Shown here: positions 43,179 to 50,460 of the stretch, piece after piece | Layout: each line of letters starts with the position of its first letter | Numbering within the stretch: the stretch's first letter is position 1 | NCBI RefSeq assembly: GCF_003725695.1 | Contig: NZ_RJSE01000007.1 | Span: 372,001 to 436,000 of the forward strand | Length of the DNA: 64,000 bases | Direction of reading: 5' to 3' | Source of the DNA: Nocardioides marmoriginsengisoli | Lineage (GTDB): Bacteria; Actinomycetota; Actinomycetes; Propionibacteriales; Nocardioidaceae | Notes under the pieces: generated by a model | The model's database searches: none | Told to the model about the DNA's origin: nothing | The model's input: only the letters and a program-made list of their open reading frames with translations | Translations under genes and position numbers: made by a program

Positions 43179-44342
43179 TCAGCGCAGCCGAAGCCGCCGA
43201 GCGACCCGGCCGCCCAGCAGCCGGACCAGCTCGCGCCCGCCGAGCTCCTTGGCGGGCGACTTCCGCGCGCGCGATGCCTGGCGCGACTCCATCGCCGCCA
43301 GGGACTGCGATCCGTCGACGGCCCCGCGGACCACGTCGGCGAGCAGGTCCAGGGAGATCTCGGTGATCTCCGCGGGCAGCTCGGCGGGCTCGACGTTGCC
43401 GCGCAGGAGCAGCCGGGACGGATCGCCGACCACCCGCACCCCGGCCGCGGTGATCGCCGCGACCTGAGCTTCGGCTCGGTCCGCCACCTTCTCGTAGGCC
43501 CACCCGGGGAGACCGGTGATCTTCGGGCCGCCCTCCTCCAGCGCCGTCCGCAGCGCCTTCACGGTGCCGGCCTGGATGATCCGCCAGTACTGCTGCGGCG
43601 TCCACCCGTTCTCGCGCGCCATCAGGTTGAGGCGGCGCACCGCCTCGGTCTGGGTGAAGGTCAGCGACGTGTTCGACCGGGTGCTTCCGGGTTGGAGGGT
43701 GCCCTCGTCGAGCCCGAGGAAGGCCTCGAAGGTGTTCGGGGTCAGCCGGCGGTCGGCCTCGTCGGCGACGATCACCGTCATCCGGTCGCGGTCCAGGTGC
43801 CGGGCCCAGCGGTCCAGGATCGGGCCGACGTCGTGCGACTCCCACATCATCCGGGCTTCCCAGTCCCGGTCCGGGTCGTCGACGACGTGGTGCAGGAACT
43901 CCTCGTAGCCGAGCGTCATCCGAGACTTCACCCGCTCCTGCCAGTGCGACGGCAGCAGCTTGTCGAGCCGGCGGGCGACGTAGACCAGGTGGGTCCGCTC
44001 GGCGCCGGTGCCGGCCAGGATGCGGGCGATCGCGTCGTCGTCGGCGCGGCCGAAGTCCTCGTTGCTCACGCAGATCCGGGGCAGCTCGTTCCGGGCGATC
44101 TCGTCGACGTACGACGTCCAGCGGGCGATTCGCGGTGCCGCTCGTCCGACCGCGGAGTTGATCCCCATCACGGCCCAGCCGCCTTCGCGCGGCCGCATCT
44201 CGTTGCCGGGGTAGAGCACGCCCTGGGCGGCGAGCTCGGCACGGGACTCGTGCATCGCCGTCTGGATCGCGGTGGAGCCGGTCTTCTGCGGGCCGATGTG
44301 CAGCAGCAGGGCGCCCTCGGGGAGGAGGAGCGAGTCGGTCAT
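43179..44342 (-). CDS. Sulfotransferase-like protein in the wall-polymer locus
   Basis: 387 residues from ATG 44342 (complement), whose ATGA overlaps the upstream gene's stop. LLLHIGPQKTGSTAIQTAM (about residues 11-29) matches the 5'-phosphosulfate-binding loop of PAPS-dependent sulfotransferases, with the PKTGST core intact. The VYVARRLDKLLPSHWQERVK segment (about 121-140) fits the 3'-phosphate-binding region. The rest is not strongly conserved. It may sulfate or otherwise modify the polymer; some relatives in polysaccharide loci have unknown activity. It is translationally coupled to the TagF-like B gene, so both products probably act on the same polymer. A longer open frame upstream is an artefact of the antisense strand. 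Confidence 0.75.
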   Translation of the reverse strand: MTDSLLLPEGALLLHIGPQKTGSTAIQTAMHESRAELAAQGVLYPGNEMRPREGGWAVMGINSAVGRAAPRIARWTSYVDEIARNELPRICVSNEDFGRADDDAIARILAGTGAERTHLVYVARRLDKLLPSHWQERVKSRMTLGYEEFLHHVVDDPDRDWEARMMWESHDVGPILDRWARHLDRDRMTVIVADEADRRLTPNTFEAFLGLDEGTLQPGSTRSNTSLTFTQTEAVRRLNLMARENGWTPQQYWRIIQAGTVKALRTALEEGGPKITGLPGWAYEKVADRAEAQVAAITAAGVRVVGDPSRLLLRGNVEPAELPAEITEISLDLLADVVRGAVDGSQSLAAMESRQASRARKSPAKELGGRELVRLLGGRVARRLRLR

Positions 44343-47300
44343 GTCTGCCTCCAGGGCATCGAGTCGTCGAGGAGGGTGGCCAGCACCCGTTCGGTGGCCC
44401 GGCCGTCGTGGAGGCCGTTGAAGCGCTGGTTGAACGCCGCGACCTGGTCGGCGTACTCCGTGCGGAGGACGTCGGGCCGGCTGAGCGCTTCGGCAACCTC
44501 CGCGGTGGTGGTGAGCAGCGGGCCGGGTGCCGAGTCCTCGAAGCTGAACAGCGGCGGCCGCAGCCCGAAGTACGTGTCGCGGTCGGGGACGAAGAAGACC
44601 ATCGGCTTGCCGGTGATCGCCCAGTCGAACCGGAGCGAGGAGTAGTCCAGGATCGCGGCGTCCGCCGCGAGGGTCAGCTCGTTGATGTCCGGGTAGTCGG
44701 TGACGTCGACGACGGAGCCCGCCCGCGCCACCCGCTCGTCCTCGCGCTGGTTGTTGTTGTGCCCGCGGACGAGCACGACGTACTCCGGGCCGAGGCTGTC
44801 GGTGAGCTGCTTGAGGTCGAGCTCGTCGAAGCGGCTGGCGGCGTACGTCTTGGTGGTCAGCGTGTCCCGGTACGTCGGCGCGTACAGCACGACGGTCTTC
44901 TCCTCGGGGACGCCGATCCGGGCCAGCACCGTGCTGCGGACGGCCGCGGCGTCGGCGTTGACCAGGATGTCCGTGCGCGGGTAGCCGGCCACCAGGACGG
45001 CCCCCTCGTAGAGGTACTGCTCGCGGTAGTACGCCTCGCACTCGGCGCTCGGGACCAGGATCAGGTCCCACTCCTCGTTGGCCTTGGCGACCGCGTGCTT
45101 GATCTGGCCCGGCGTGAACGCCTTGCTCCGCCAGAAGTCCAGGCCCATCGTCTTGAACGGGTAGCCGTGGAAGGTCTGCAGGTAGGCCTGGCCGGGCTTG
45201 ATCCGGAACCACGGCCCGAAGTCGATGTTCTTGCTCAGGTAGCGGCTGCGGGCGATCGCGTCGTACCAGGCGGCGCTGCCGATCACGACCCGCTCGGCGC
45301 CCTGGGGGACCAGGGTCGAGGAGTCGGCGACTCCCCAGATCCGGGTGATGTCGGGTCGCGTCGCGGCGAGGTGGCGGTCGATCGCGAGCTGGCTGTCGGT
45401 CGCGAACTCGCCGAGGTAGCTGGCGAGCAGGAAGGAGTCGGTCAGCGCCGGAGTCCCCGCCCGGTACGCCGCGTGCAGCCGGAACTGGTTGTACCGGCCG
45501 AGCTCGTCGGCCTCGAGCGGCGGAGCCAGCGTGAACCGCAGCGGGACCTTCTTGCCGAAGGTGACGTTGAGGGCGCGGCCGTCGTCGAGGAGCCGTACCG
45601 GCAGCGAGCCGGCGAAGTCCGCGGACGGGTGCGGGCCCTTGCCGTCCACCTTGAGGACGTAGTCGGCGCTGGGGGCGGTGTGCGGGGTCGACCCGAACTC
45701 CTGGGTGACCGTCGAGAACCGGGCGACGGTGTCGGTCGACCCGACCAGCTCGAGGGTGGTCCGGGCGTTGCCCAGCGTCGCCTTGCGCAGCTGCGCGGCG
45801 GTCGCCGAGGAGAAGGTCAGCACGATCTCGTCGGCGGTGATCGCGACGTCCTCGACCAGCGGCCCCTTCGGGACTGCCGGGGGGTGCTTGAGCCCGCCGG
45901 CGCGGAGCCGGAAGGTGAAGCCCAGGCTGGGATCCCACTCCGGCCGGACGCCGAGCCGCGCCCCGTCGATCTCGACGTCGCGCGGCAGCGGCTCCTCGGC
46001 CGAGGAGCCCATGATCGGGTAGTGGAACGTCCCTGACGAGGTGATGCCCTCGCCGGTGATGGACCCGTGCAGGGACCACGGCTGCCCGGGAGCCAGGTCG
46101 GCCAGCGGGATCCGCACCCGGAAGCCCGCGGTGGCGCAGCCGGCGTACGGGAGCGGGGCCCAGAGGTTCGCCTCGCCGAAGGTCTCGTGGGCGAAGGCCA
46201 GCGGGATCTCGGTGTCGCCGGAGCGCAGCGCCAGCGTCATCTCCGGGGTCGCGTCGGTGACGTCCAGCCCGCGGTGCCGCATCCAGCCGGTGAGCTCCAC
46301 CTCGGGCGTCGCGCCGGGGTGCCAGGTGAGCCGCTGGACGGCGCCCTCGAAGTGGCTCTCCAGGGTGGCCATCCGGTGCAGGTGCTCGGGCAGGCCGACC
46401 GCCCAGTCCTCGTCGTCGGGAAGGATCGCGACCAGGCTGCCGTCGACGACCCGGGTCGGCGGGACCTGGTGCACCGAGAGGAAGTACTGGGTGGCGGTGT
46501 CGACGTCGTCCCAGCGCTCGGCCGCGACCAGGTGCGCGCGGACCTTCGGGAACACCCGGACCAGGTCCCAGGCCCGGTCGGTGGCGCGCGTCGAGAAGGT
46601 CCGGTAGACCTCGGACAGCGTGGCCCGGTAGGTGTCGTCGGCGTCCAGGGCCTGCGCGACGAACGGACCGAAGTCGACCTCGAGGCACCGGGCCACCCAG
46701 ACGTCGTAGGTCTGCTCCGACGCCTCGGCGCGGAGCATCGCGTGCGCCTCCTCCTTGACCTCGATCCGGTCGAGCAGGTTCTGGATCCTGGCCTTCTGGT
46801 GCCCGGTCGAGTCGTCGCGGATCCGCCAGTTGTAGGTGATCTGGCTGAGGATGTCGAACTTCTCCGCACGCACGTACGCCGCCAGCATCGGCACGTGGTC
46901 CTCGTAGGCGATGCCGCCGCGGAAGTCGCCGACGCGCTCGCGCCAGAACGAGGTCCGGAACACCCGGTTGCACGCGATGATGTCCTGCATCGCGGCCGGG
47001 AACTCGTCGATCGTGGTGCCGATCCGGTCGATCTGGTGGACGGTGCGCTGCCAGGTCGTCCGCATGTACTGGCGGTGCCGGAAGCGGCGTACCCCGCCGA
47101 CGCAGAAGTCGGACCCGGATTTCCGCAGCATCGCGACCATGTGCGCGAACGCCTGCGGCGGGATGGTGTCGTCGGAGTCCATGAAGGTCAGGAACTCGGC
47201 GCGGGCCGCGGCGACCCCGACGTTGCGGGCGCTGCCCTGGCCGGCGTTGGCCTGGGTGAACACCCGGACCCGGGAGTCGCGCCGCTCGTAGTCGCGCAGG

Positions 47301-47572
47301 ATCTCCAGGCAGGAGTCGGTGGAGCCGTCGTCGACGGCGATCAGCTCGAGGTTGTGCAGGCTCTGGGTCAGCGCGCTGTCCAGGGCCTCGCGCAGGTACG
47401 CCTCGACGTTGTAGACCGGCATCACCACGGTCAGCTCCGGACGCTGCCGCCGGCGCTCCCAGGCCACCAGCGGACGTCCGCCGAGCCGGCGCACGCCGCT
47501 CTTCAACCGCCGGCCGGCGCGGTTGCGGGCGAACCCGAGCACGCGCTGGGTGGTCGATGGTGACGCAGGCAT
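44339..47572 (-). CDS. GT2/CDP-glycerol glycerophosphotransferase fusion (TagF-like B)
   Basis: 1077 residues. The N-terminal GT2 domain is intact: LTVVMPVYNVEAYL, AVDDGSTD (80-86), SARNVGVAAARAEF and MDSDD (131-135). The C-terminal domain (about 690-1065) carries LQTFHGYPFKTMGL (His about 801), LYAPTYRDT, LVRGHNN and DAAILDYSSLRFDWA, the same signature as TagF-like A. The two halves should add a sugar and a polyol-phosphate respectively, as in bifunctional teichoic- or capsule-polymerases. The middle (about 400-680) is beta-rich. It is read with the sulfotransferase-like gene. A likely TAGACT -10 lies at 47615-47620 (complement). Confidence 0.88.
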   Translation of the reverse strand: MPASPSTTQRVLGFARNRAGRRLKSGVRRLGGRPLVAWERRRQRPELTVVMPVYNVEAYLREALDSALTQSLHNLELIAVDDGSTDSCLEILRDYERRDSRVRVFTQANAGQGSARNVGVAAARAEFLTFMDSDDTIPPQAFAHMVAMLRKSGSDFCVGGVRRFRHRQYMRTTWQRTVHQIDRIGTTIDEFPAAMQDIIACNRVFRTSFWRERVGDFRGGIAYEDHVPMLAAYVRAEKFDILSQITYNWRIRDDSTGHQKARIQNLLDRIEVKEEAHAMLRAEASEQTYDVWVARCLEVDFGPFVAQALDADDTYRATLSEVYRTFSTRATDRAWDLVRVFPKVRAHLVAAERWDDVDTATQYFLSVHQVPPTRVVDGSLVAILPDDEDWAVGLPEHLHRMATLESHFEGAVQRLTWHPGATPEVELTGWMRHRGLDVTDATPEMTLALRSGDTEIPLAFAHETFGEANLWAPLPYAGCATAGFRVRIPLADLAPGQPWSLHGSITGEGITSSGTFHYPIMGSSAEEPLPRDVEIDGARLGVRPEWDPSLGFTFRLRAGGLKHPPAVPKGPLVEDVAITADEIVLTFSSATAAQLRKATLGNARTTLELVGSTDTVARFSTVTQEFGSTPHTAPSADYVLKVDGKGPHPSADFAGSLPVRLLDDGRALNVTFGKKVPLRFTLAPPLEADELGRYNQFRLHAAYRAGTPALTDSFLLASYLGEFATDSQLAIDRHLAATRPDITRIWGVADSSTLVPQGAERVVIGSAAWYDAIARSRYLSKNIDFGPWFRIKPGQAYLQTFHGYPFKTMGLDFWRSKAFTPGQIKHAVAKANEEWDLILVPSAECEAYYREQYLYEGAVLVAGYPRTDILVNADAAAVRSTVLARIGVPEEKTVVLYAPTYRDTLTTKTYAASRFDELDLKQLTDSLGPEYVVLVRGHNNNQREDERVARAGSVVDVTDYPDINELTLAADAAILDYSSLRFDWAITGKPMVFFVPDRDTYFGLRPPLFSFEDSAPGPLLTTTAEVAEALSRPDVLRTEYADQVAAFNQRFNGLHDGRATERVLATLLDDSMPWRQT

Positions 47573-47614
47573 GGCGGAGCGGGGGCCTCTCGGTCTGGTG
47601 CTGGGCTGCGCGCC

Positions 47615-47620
47615 AGTCTA
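47615..47620 (-). promoter_or_regulatory. -10 box for TagF-like B
   Basis: On the minus strand TAGACT would start transcription near 47608, giving a leader of about 36 bases. It lies just after the terminator hairpin of the upstream minus-strand gene. Confidence 0.4.
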
Positions 47621-47643
47621 GGCGGGCGCGGGGGCGGGACCGC

Positions 47644-47663
47644 GCGGAGCGGTGCGGCTCCGC
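47644..47663 (-). terminator. Hairpin after the CDP-ribitol synthase gene
   Basis: A perfect 7-bp stem (47644-47650 with 47657-47663) begins at the base after the stop codon and separates the two minus-strand transcription units. Confidence 0.6.
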
Positions 47664-49070
47664 TCAGATGTCGGTGTCGTCGGCGATGCCCAGCGGGTCG
47701 TCGCGCCGGATGTCGACGATCAGCCCGGTCTGGTCGCTGAGCAGGATGTCGATCGACCGGCGGGCCACCTCGACCGACTCCAGCAGGCTGCCGGCAGGCT
47801 CCTCGCCGAAGGCCTTCGTCCGCATCGGGGTCCCGGTCCGCTCCGGGTTGATGCAGTTGACCCGGATCCCGATGCCGGACCACTCGTCGGCGAGCGCCTG
47901 GGTCAGGTTGACCACGGCAGCCTTGGCCGACGAGTACAGCGCGTAGCCGCCCCGGCCGCGGGTGTAGGAGCTGGAGGTGAAGTTCAGCAGGCTGCCGCGG
48001 CTCGCGGACAGGTGCGGGTGGAACTCCTGGGCGATCATCACCGGTGCCAGGTAGTTGATCTCGGTGGCGGCGTAGATCGTCTCCTCCGAGGTCTCGATCA
48101 ACTGACCGCGGGGGAGCACTGCGGCGGAGTTCACCACGAAGTCGATGTGGTCGGTCTTCGCCAGCACCTCGGCGATCGCCGCCTGCAGGTCGGTACGTCG
48201 CTCCACGTGGGTGTTGGTCGAGGACCGGCTGAACGTGAAGACCTCGGCGCCGTGCTGCCGGGCGAAGTCGGCGATGTCGGCACCGATGCCGTAGCTGCCG
48301 CCGAAGATCACCATCGTCTTGCCGGCCAGCGCCTGCTGGTACTCCTCCTCGGAGCGCGACGGCGGCAGGTTGCTGGTGGTCAGCTGGAAGAGCTTGTCGG
48401 CCAGGTAGACGTCGATCGGCTCGGTGACCTTCATGTTGCGCTCTTCGCCGGAGACCACCCAGATCGGGACGTCGGGGGTGTACTTCAGCACCACCGAGCA
48501 GTCGTCGGTGGCCTGGAAGTCCGGGTCGCCGGCCGCGACGGCGTACGCGGCCCGGATGACCCCGGCGCGGAAGGCCTGCGGCGTCTGGCCGCGCCGCAGG
48601 TTGGCCCGCGGCGGGATCTGCGAGATCACGTTGCGCTCGTCGACCTCGATGATGGTGTCGGCGGACGGGATCGCGACGTCGACGGCGTCGTACGTGTCGA
48701 GCGCCTCGAAGCAGTCGGTGATGATCCGCGAGGAGAGCAGCGGCCGGACCGCGTCGTGGAAGAGAACCCGGGCGTCGTCACCCTCGATGACGTCGAGCGC
48801 GCGCAGCGTCGTGCCGTTGCGGGTCGCGGCCCCTTCGAGCACCTGGGTGACCTTGGCGTAGTCCCCGTCCCGGACGATCGTGTGCACCGCATCGAGGTGG
48901 CCCTGCGCCATCATCACGATGATCTCGTCGACCAGCGGGTGCGCGTTGAACGTCGCCAGGGTGTGCTCGAGGATCGTGTGCCCGGCCACCTTGATCAGCT
49001 GCTTCGGGATGTCCAGGCCGACCCGGGTGCCGACGCCGCCGGCCAGGATCACGGCCACGCGTGCACTCAT
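47664..49070 (-). CDS. Bifunctional ribitol-5-P cytidylyltransferase/ribulose-5-P reductase (Bcs1-like)
   Basis: 468 residues. The N-terminal domain (1-about 230) is an IspD/TarI-type cytidylyltransferase: ILAGGVGTRVGLDIPKQ (8-24), HDAVRPLLS (105-113) and a late TEPID. The C-terminal domain (about 250-468) is an SDR: FGGSYGIG (256-263), NSAA (314-317) and Tyr379-x3-Lys383. This fusion is known from Haemophilus Bcs1, which reduces ribulose-5-phosphate and makes CDP-ribitol; TarI and TarJ do the same as separate proteins in Gram-positives. It is therefore the likely source of activated ribitol-phosphate for the TagF-like domains here. ATG 49070 has an AGGAG ribosome-binding site. It overlaps the upstream gene. 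Confidence 0.88.
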   Translation of the reverse strand: MSARVAVILAGGVGTRVGLDIPKQLIKVAGHTILEHTLATFNAHPLVDEIIVMMAQGHLDAVHTIVRDGDYAKVTQVLEGAATRNGTTLRALDVIEGDDARVLFHDAVRPLLSSRIITDCFEALDTYDAVDVAIPSADTIIEVDERNVISQIPPRANLRRGQTPQAFRAGVIRAAYAVAAGDPDFQATDDCSVVLKYTPDVPIWVVSGEERNMKVTEPIDVYLADKLFQLTTSNLPPSRSEEEYQQALAGKTMVIFGGSYGIGADIADFARQHGAEVFTFSRSSTNTHVERRTDLQAAIAEVLAKTDHIDFVVNSAAVLPRGQLIETSEETIYAATEINYLAPVMIAQEFHPHLSASRGSLLNFTSSSYTRGRGGYALYSSAKAAVVNLTQALADEWSGIGIRVNCINPERTGTPMRTKAFGEEPAGSLLESVEVARRSIDILLSDQTGLIVDIRRDDPLGIADDTDI

Positions 49071-50371
49071 CGGGACTCCTTCTCGGCTGCCGGCTTCTGC
49101 CAACGGGCCCGAGTCTTCCGGATGCGCTGTCCGATCGCGAACTTGACAGCCCGCGCGGCGCCGAGGCCGGCGAGCTCCTCGGCGCGCGCCTGCTGGCGGG
49201 CCAGCACCGGGGTCCAGCGCTCGGTCTGGGCGGCGGCGCGCTCGCGGCCGGACGCGGCGATGGTGCGGAGCTGCTCGCGGTCGTCGGGTTCCAGGCCGGG
49301 CTCCAGGTCGGCGACGACCCGCGCAGCGTGCTCGATGCCGGTGCCGTCCGGCACGGCCAGGTCCTCCGGCGGCGGTCGCCGGCCGCGGACCGCCTGCAGG
49401 ATCCCGCGGGACTCCAGGACCCGGATCCGCTCCTGGCCGGCCGCCACCACCTCGTCCAGGCCGGCGGCCTGCTCGGCGAGCTGGGACCGGCAGGCAGCGG
49501 CCGCCTCCTCGATCAGGCCGCGCTGCTCGGGGGTGACCCGGGTCGCCACGTCCTGGGCGTGCAGCTCGGCGAGGAAGCGGTGGTAGTAGTCCGGGGTGTA
49601 GTGCACCCAGAACGGGCCCCACGGGTGCTTGTCGGTCGAGGAGTAGCGCTCGTCGCGCAGGTCGATCCGGGCCCAGCCGTAGGCCTCCAGGGCGTGCGCG
49701 TCCAGGCGCTTCCACAACGCGTTCCCCGCCGGTACGTCGAACGGGGCGAGTCGGGCTCCCTTGCGCATCGGCATCCAGCCGGGGCGGTCGCCGACGACGA
49801 TCTTGTTCGTGTTGAAGCCGCAGTGCAGGATCACCTGCGTGTTCGGGCAGTTCGTCCGGATGAACGCGTCGAAGCGGTCCATCGCCTCGATCCACAGCTC
49901 CAGGTAGGCGTCCGGGTCCTCCAACGGCCGGACCCGGGTCACCCGTCCGGTGGCGACCCAGTCGGCGTACTGGGCGGTCCGCCAGAGCTTCCAGCGGTTG
50001 TCGGTGACGTAGCGGCCGTCGTCCAGGCGGAGCACGCCGAAGTGGACGTCGCCGAAGAAGTCGAGCAGCAGGAAGTCGGGCTGGGCCTCGACGACGCCGG
50101 CCAGGAACTCGCGGGAGAGGTCGGAGCGGACGTTCCAGGCGTCGTAGTCGCCCAGCGGGTCGGCGTCGGTGAGCTCCGGCTCCACGGGCGGCGACATCAT
50201 CGCGATCATCGAGCTCTGGTTGGCGGCCAGGACCACGTCGTACCAGCGCCGGTGGTCCTCGTTGAACCGCGCGTTGAAGTTGTCCCGGGTGATGCAGCTG
50301 CCGCAGACCGCGACCGTGCGCAGCGATCCGTCGCCGTCCTCAGCGGGCCGGCGTCCGGCGTGTTCGTTGAT
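49067..50371 (-). CDS. SGNH/DUF6270-like protein, probable ATC start codon
   Basis: 434 residues if started at the ATC at 50371-50369 (complement). A perfect AAGGAGG lies six bases upstream, and no ATG, GTG or TTG occurs in frame until GTG 50236. Starting there would remove the VAVCGSCITRDNF segment (residues about 20-32), whose GSC is the expected nucleophile block of the family. Later DFLLLDFFGDVHFGV, ILHCGFN and PWGPFWVHYTPDYYHRFL also match DUF6270-type SGNH-like proteins. The C-terminal 120 residues are helical and charged. It may be an esterase acting on the polymer. It overlaps the CDP-ribitol synthase gene by four bases. Confidence 0.75.
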   Translation of the reverse strand: MNEHAGRRPAEDGDGSLRTVAVCGSCITRDNFNARFNEDHRRWYDVVLAANQSSMIAMMSPPVEPELTDADPLGDYDAWNVRSDLSREFLAGVVEAQPDFLLLDFFGDVHFGVLRLDDGRYVTDNRWKLWRTAQYADWVATGRVTRVRPLEDPDAYLELWIEAMDRFDAFIRTNCPNTQVILHCGFNTNKIVVGDRPGWMPMRKGARLAPFDVPAGNALWKRLDAHALEAYGWARIDLRDERYSSTDKHPWGPFWVHYTPDYYHRFLAELHAQDVATRVTPEQRGLIEEAAAACRSQLAEQAAGLDEVVAAGQERIRVLESRGILQAVRGRRPPPEDLAVPDGTGIEHAARVVADLEPGLEPDDREQLRTIAASGRERAAAQTERWTPVLARQQARAEELAGLGAARAVKFAIGQRIRKTRARWQKPAAEKESR

Positions 50372-50407
50372 CGCGGGCCTCCTTCGCGGTTGGGTCGTAC
50401 GGAGCCC

Positions 50408-50413
50408 AGCATA
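50408..50413 (-). promoter_or_regulatory. -10 box for the DUF6270/CDP-ribitol operon
   Basis: TATGCT on the minus strand would start transcription near 50401, 17 bases before the AAGGAGG ribosome-binding site. This supports translation beginning near 50371. Confidence 0.5.
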
Positions 50414-50429
50414 GGAAGTCGGGCGAGGG

Positions 50430-50435
50430 TATCCT
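50430..50435 (+). promoter_or_regulatory. -10 box for TagF-like C
   Basis: TATCCT on the plus strand, with start near 50442. It lies back-to-back with the minus-strand -10 box, so the two operons share a short divergent promoter region. Confidence 0.45.
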
Positions 50436-50460
50436 CGCGTGACCTGTCGTCGAACCGAGA

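Noticed and set aside
43179-46973. A 1264-residue protein extending the sulfotransferase-like gene upstream
   Set aside because: The extra N-terminal part is a shifted-frame shadow of TagF-like B; the real start is ATG 44342 with an overlapping stop-start.
47664-49895. A 743-residue protein extending the CDP-ribitol synthase upstream
   Set aside because: The extension is a shadow of the DUF6270 gene, and ATG 49070 has an AGGAG ribosome-binding site and a proper IspD-like N-terminus.
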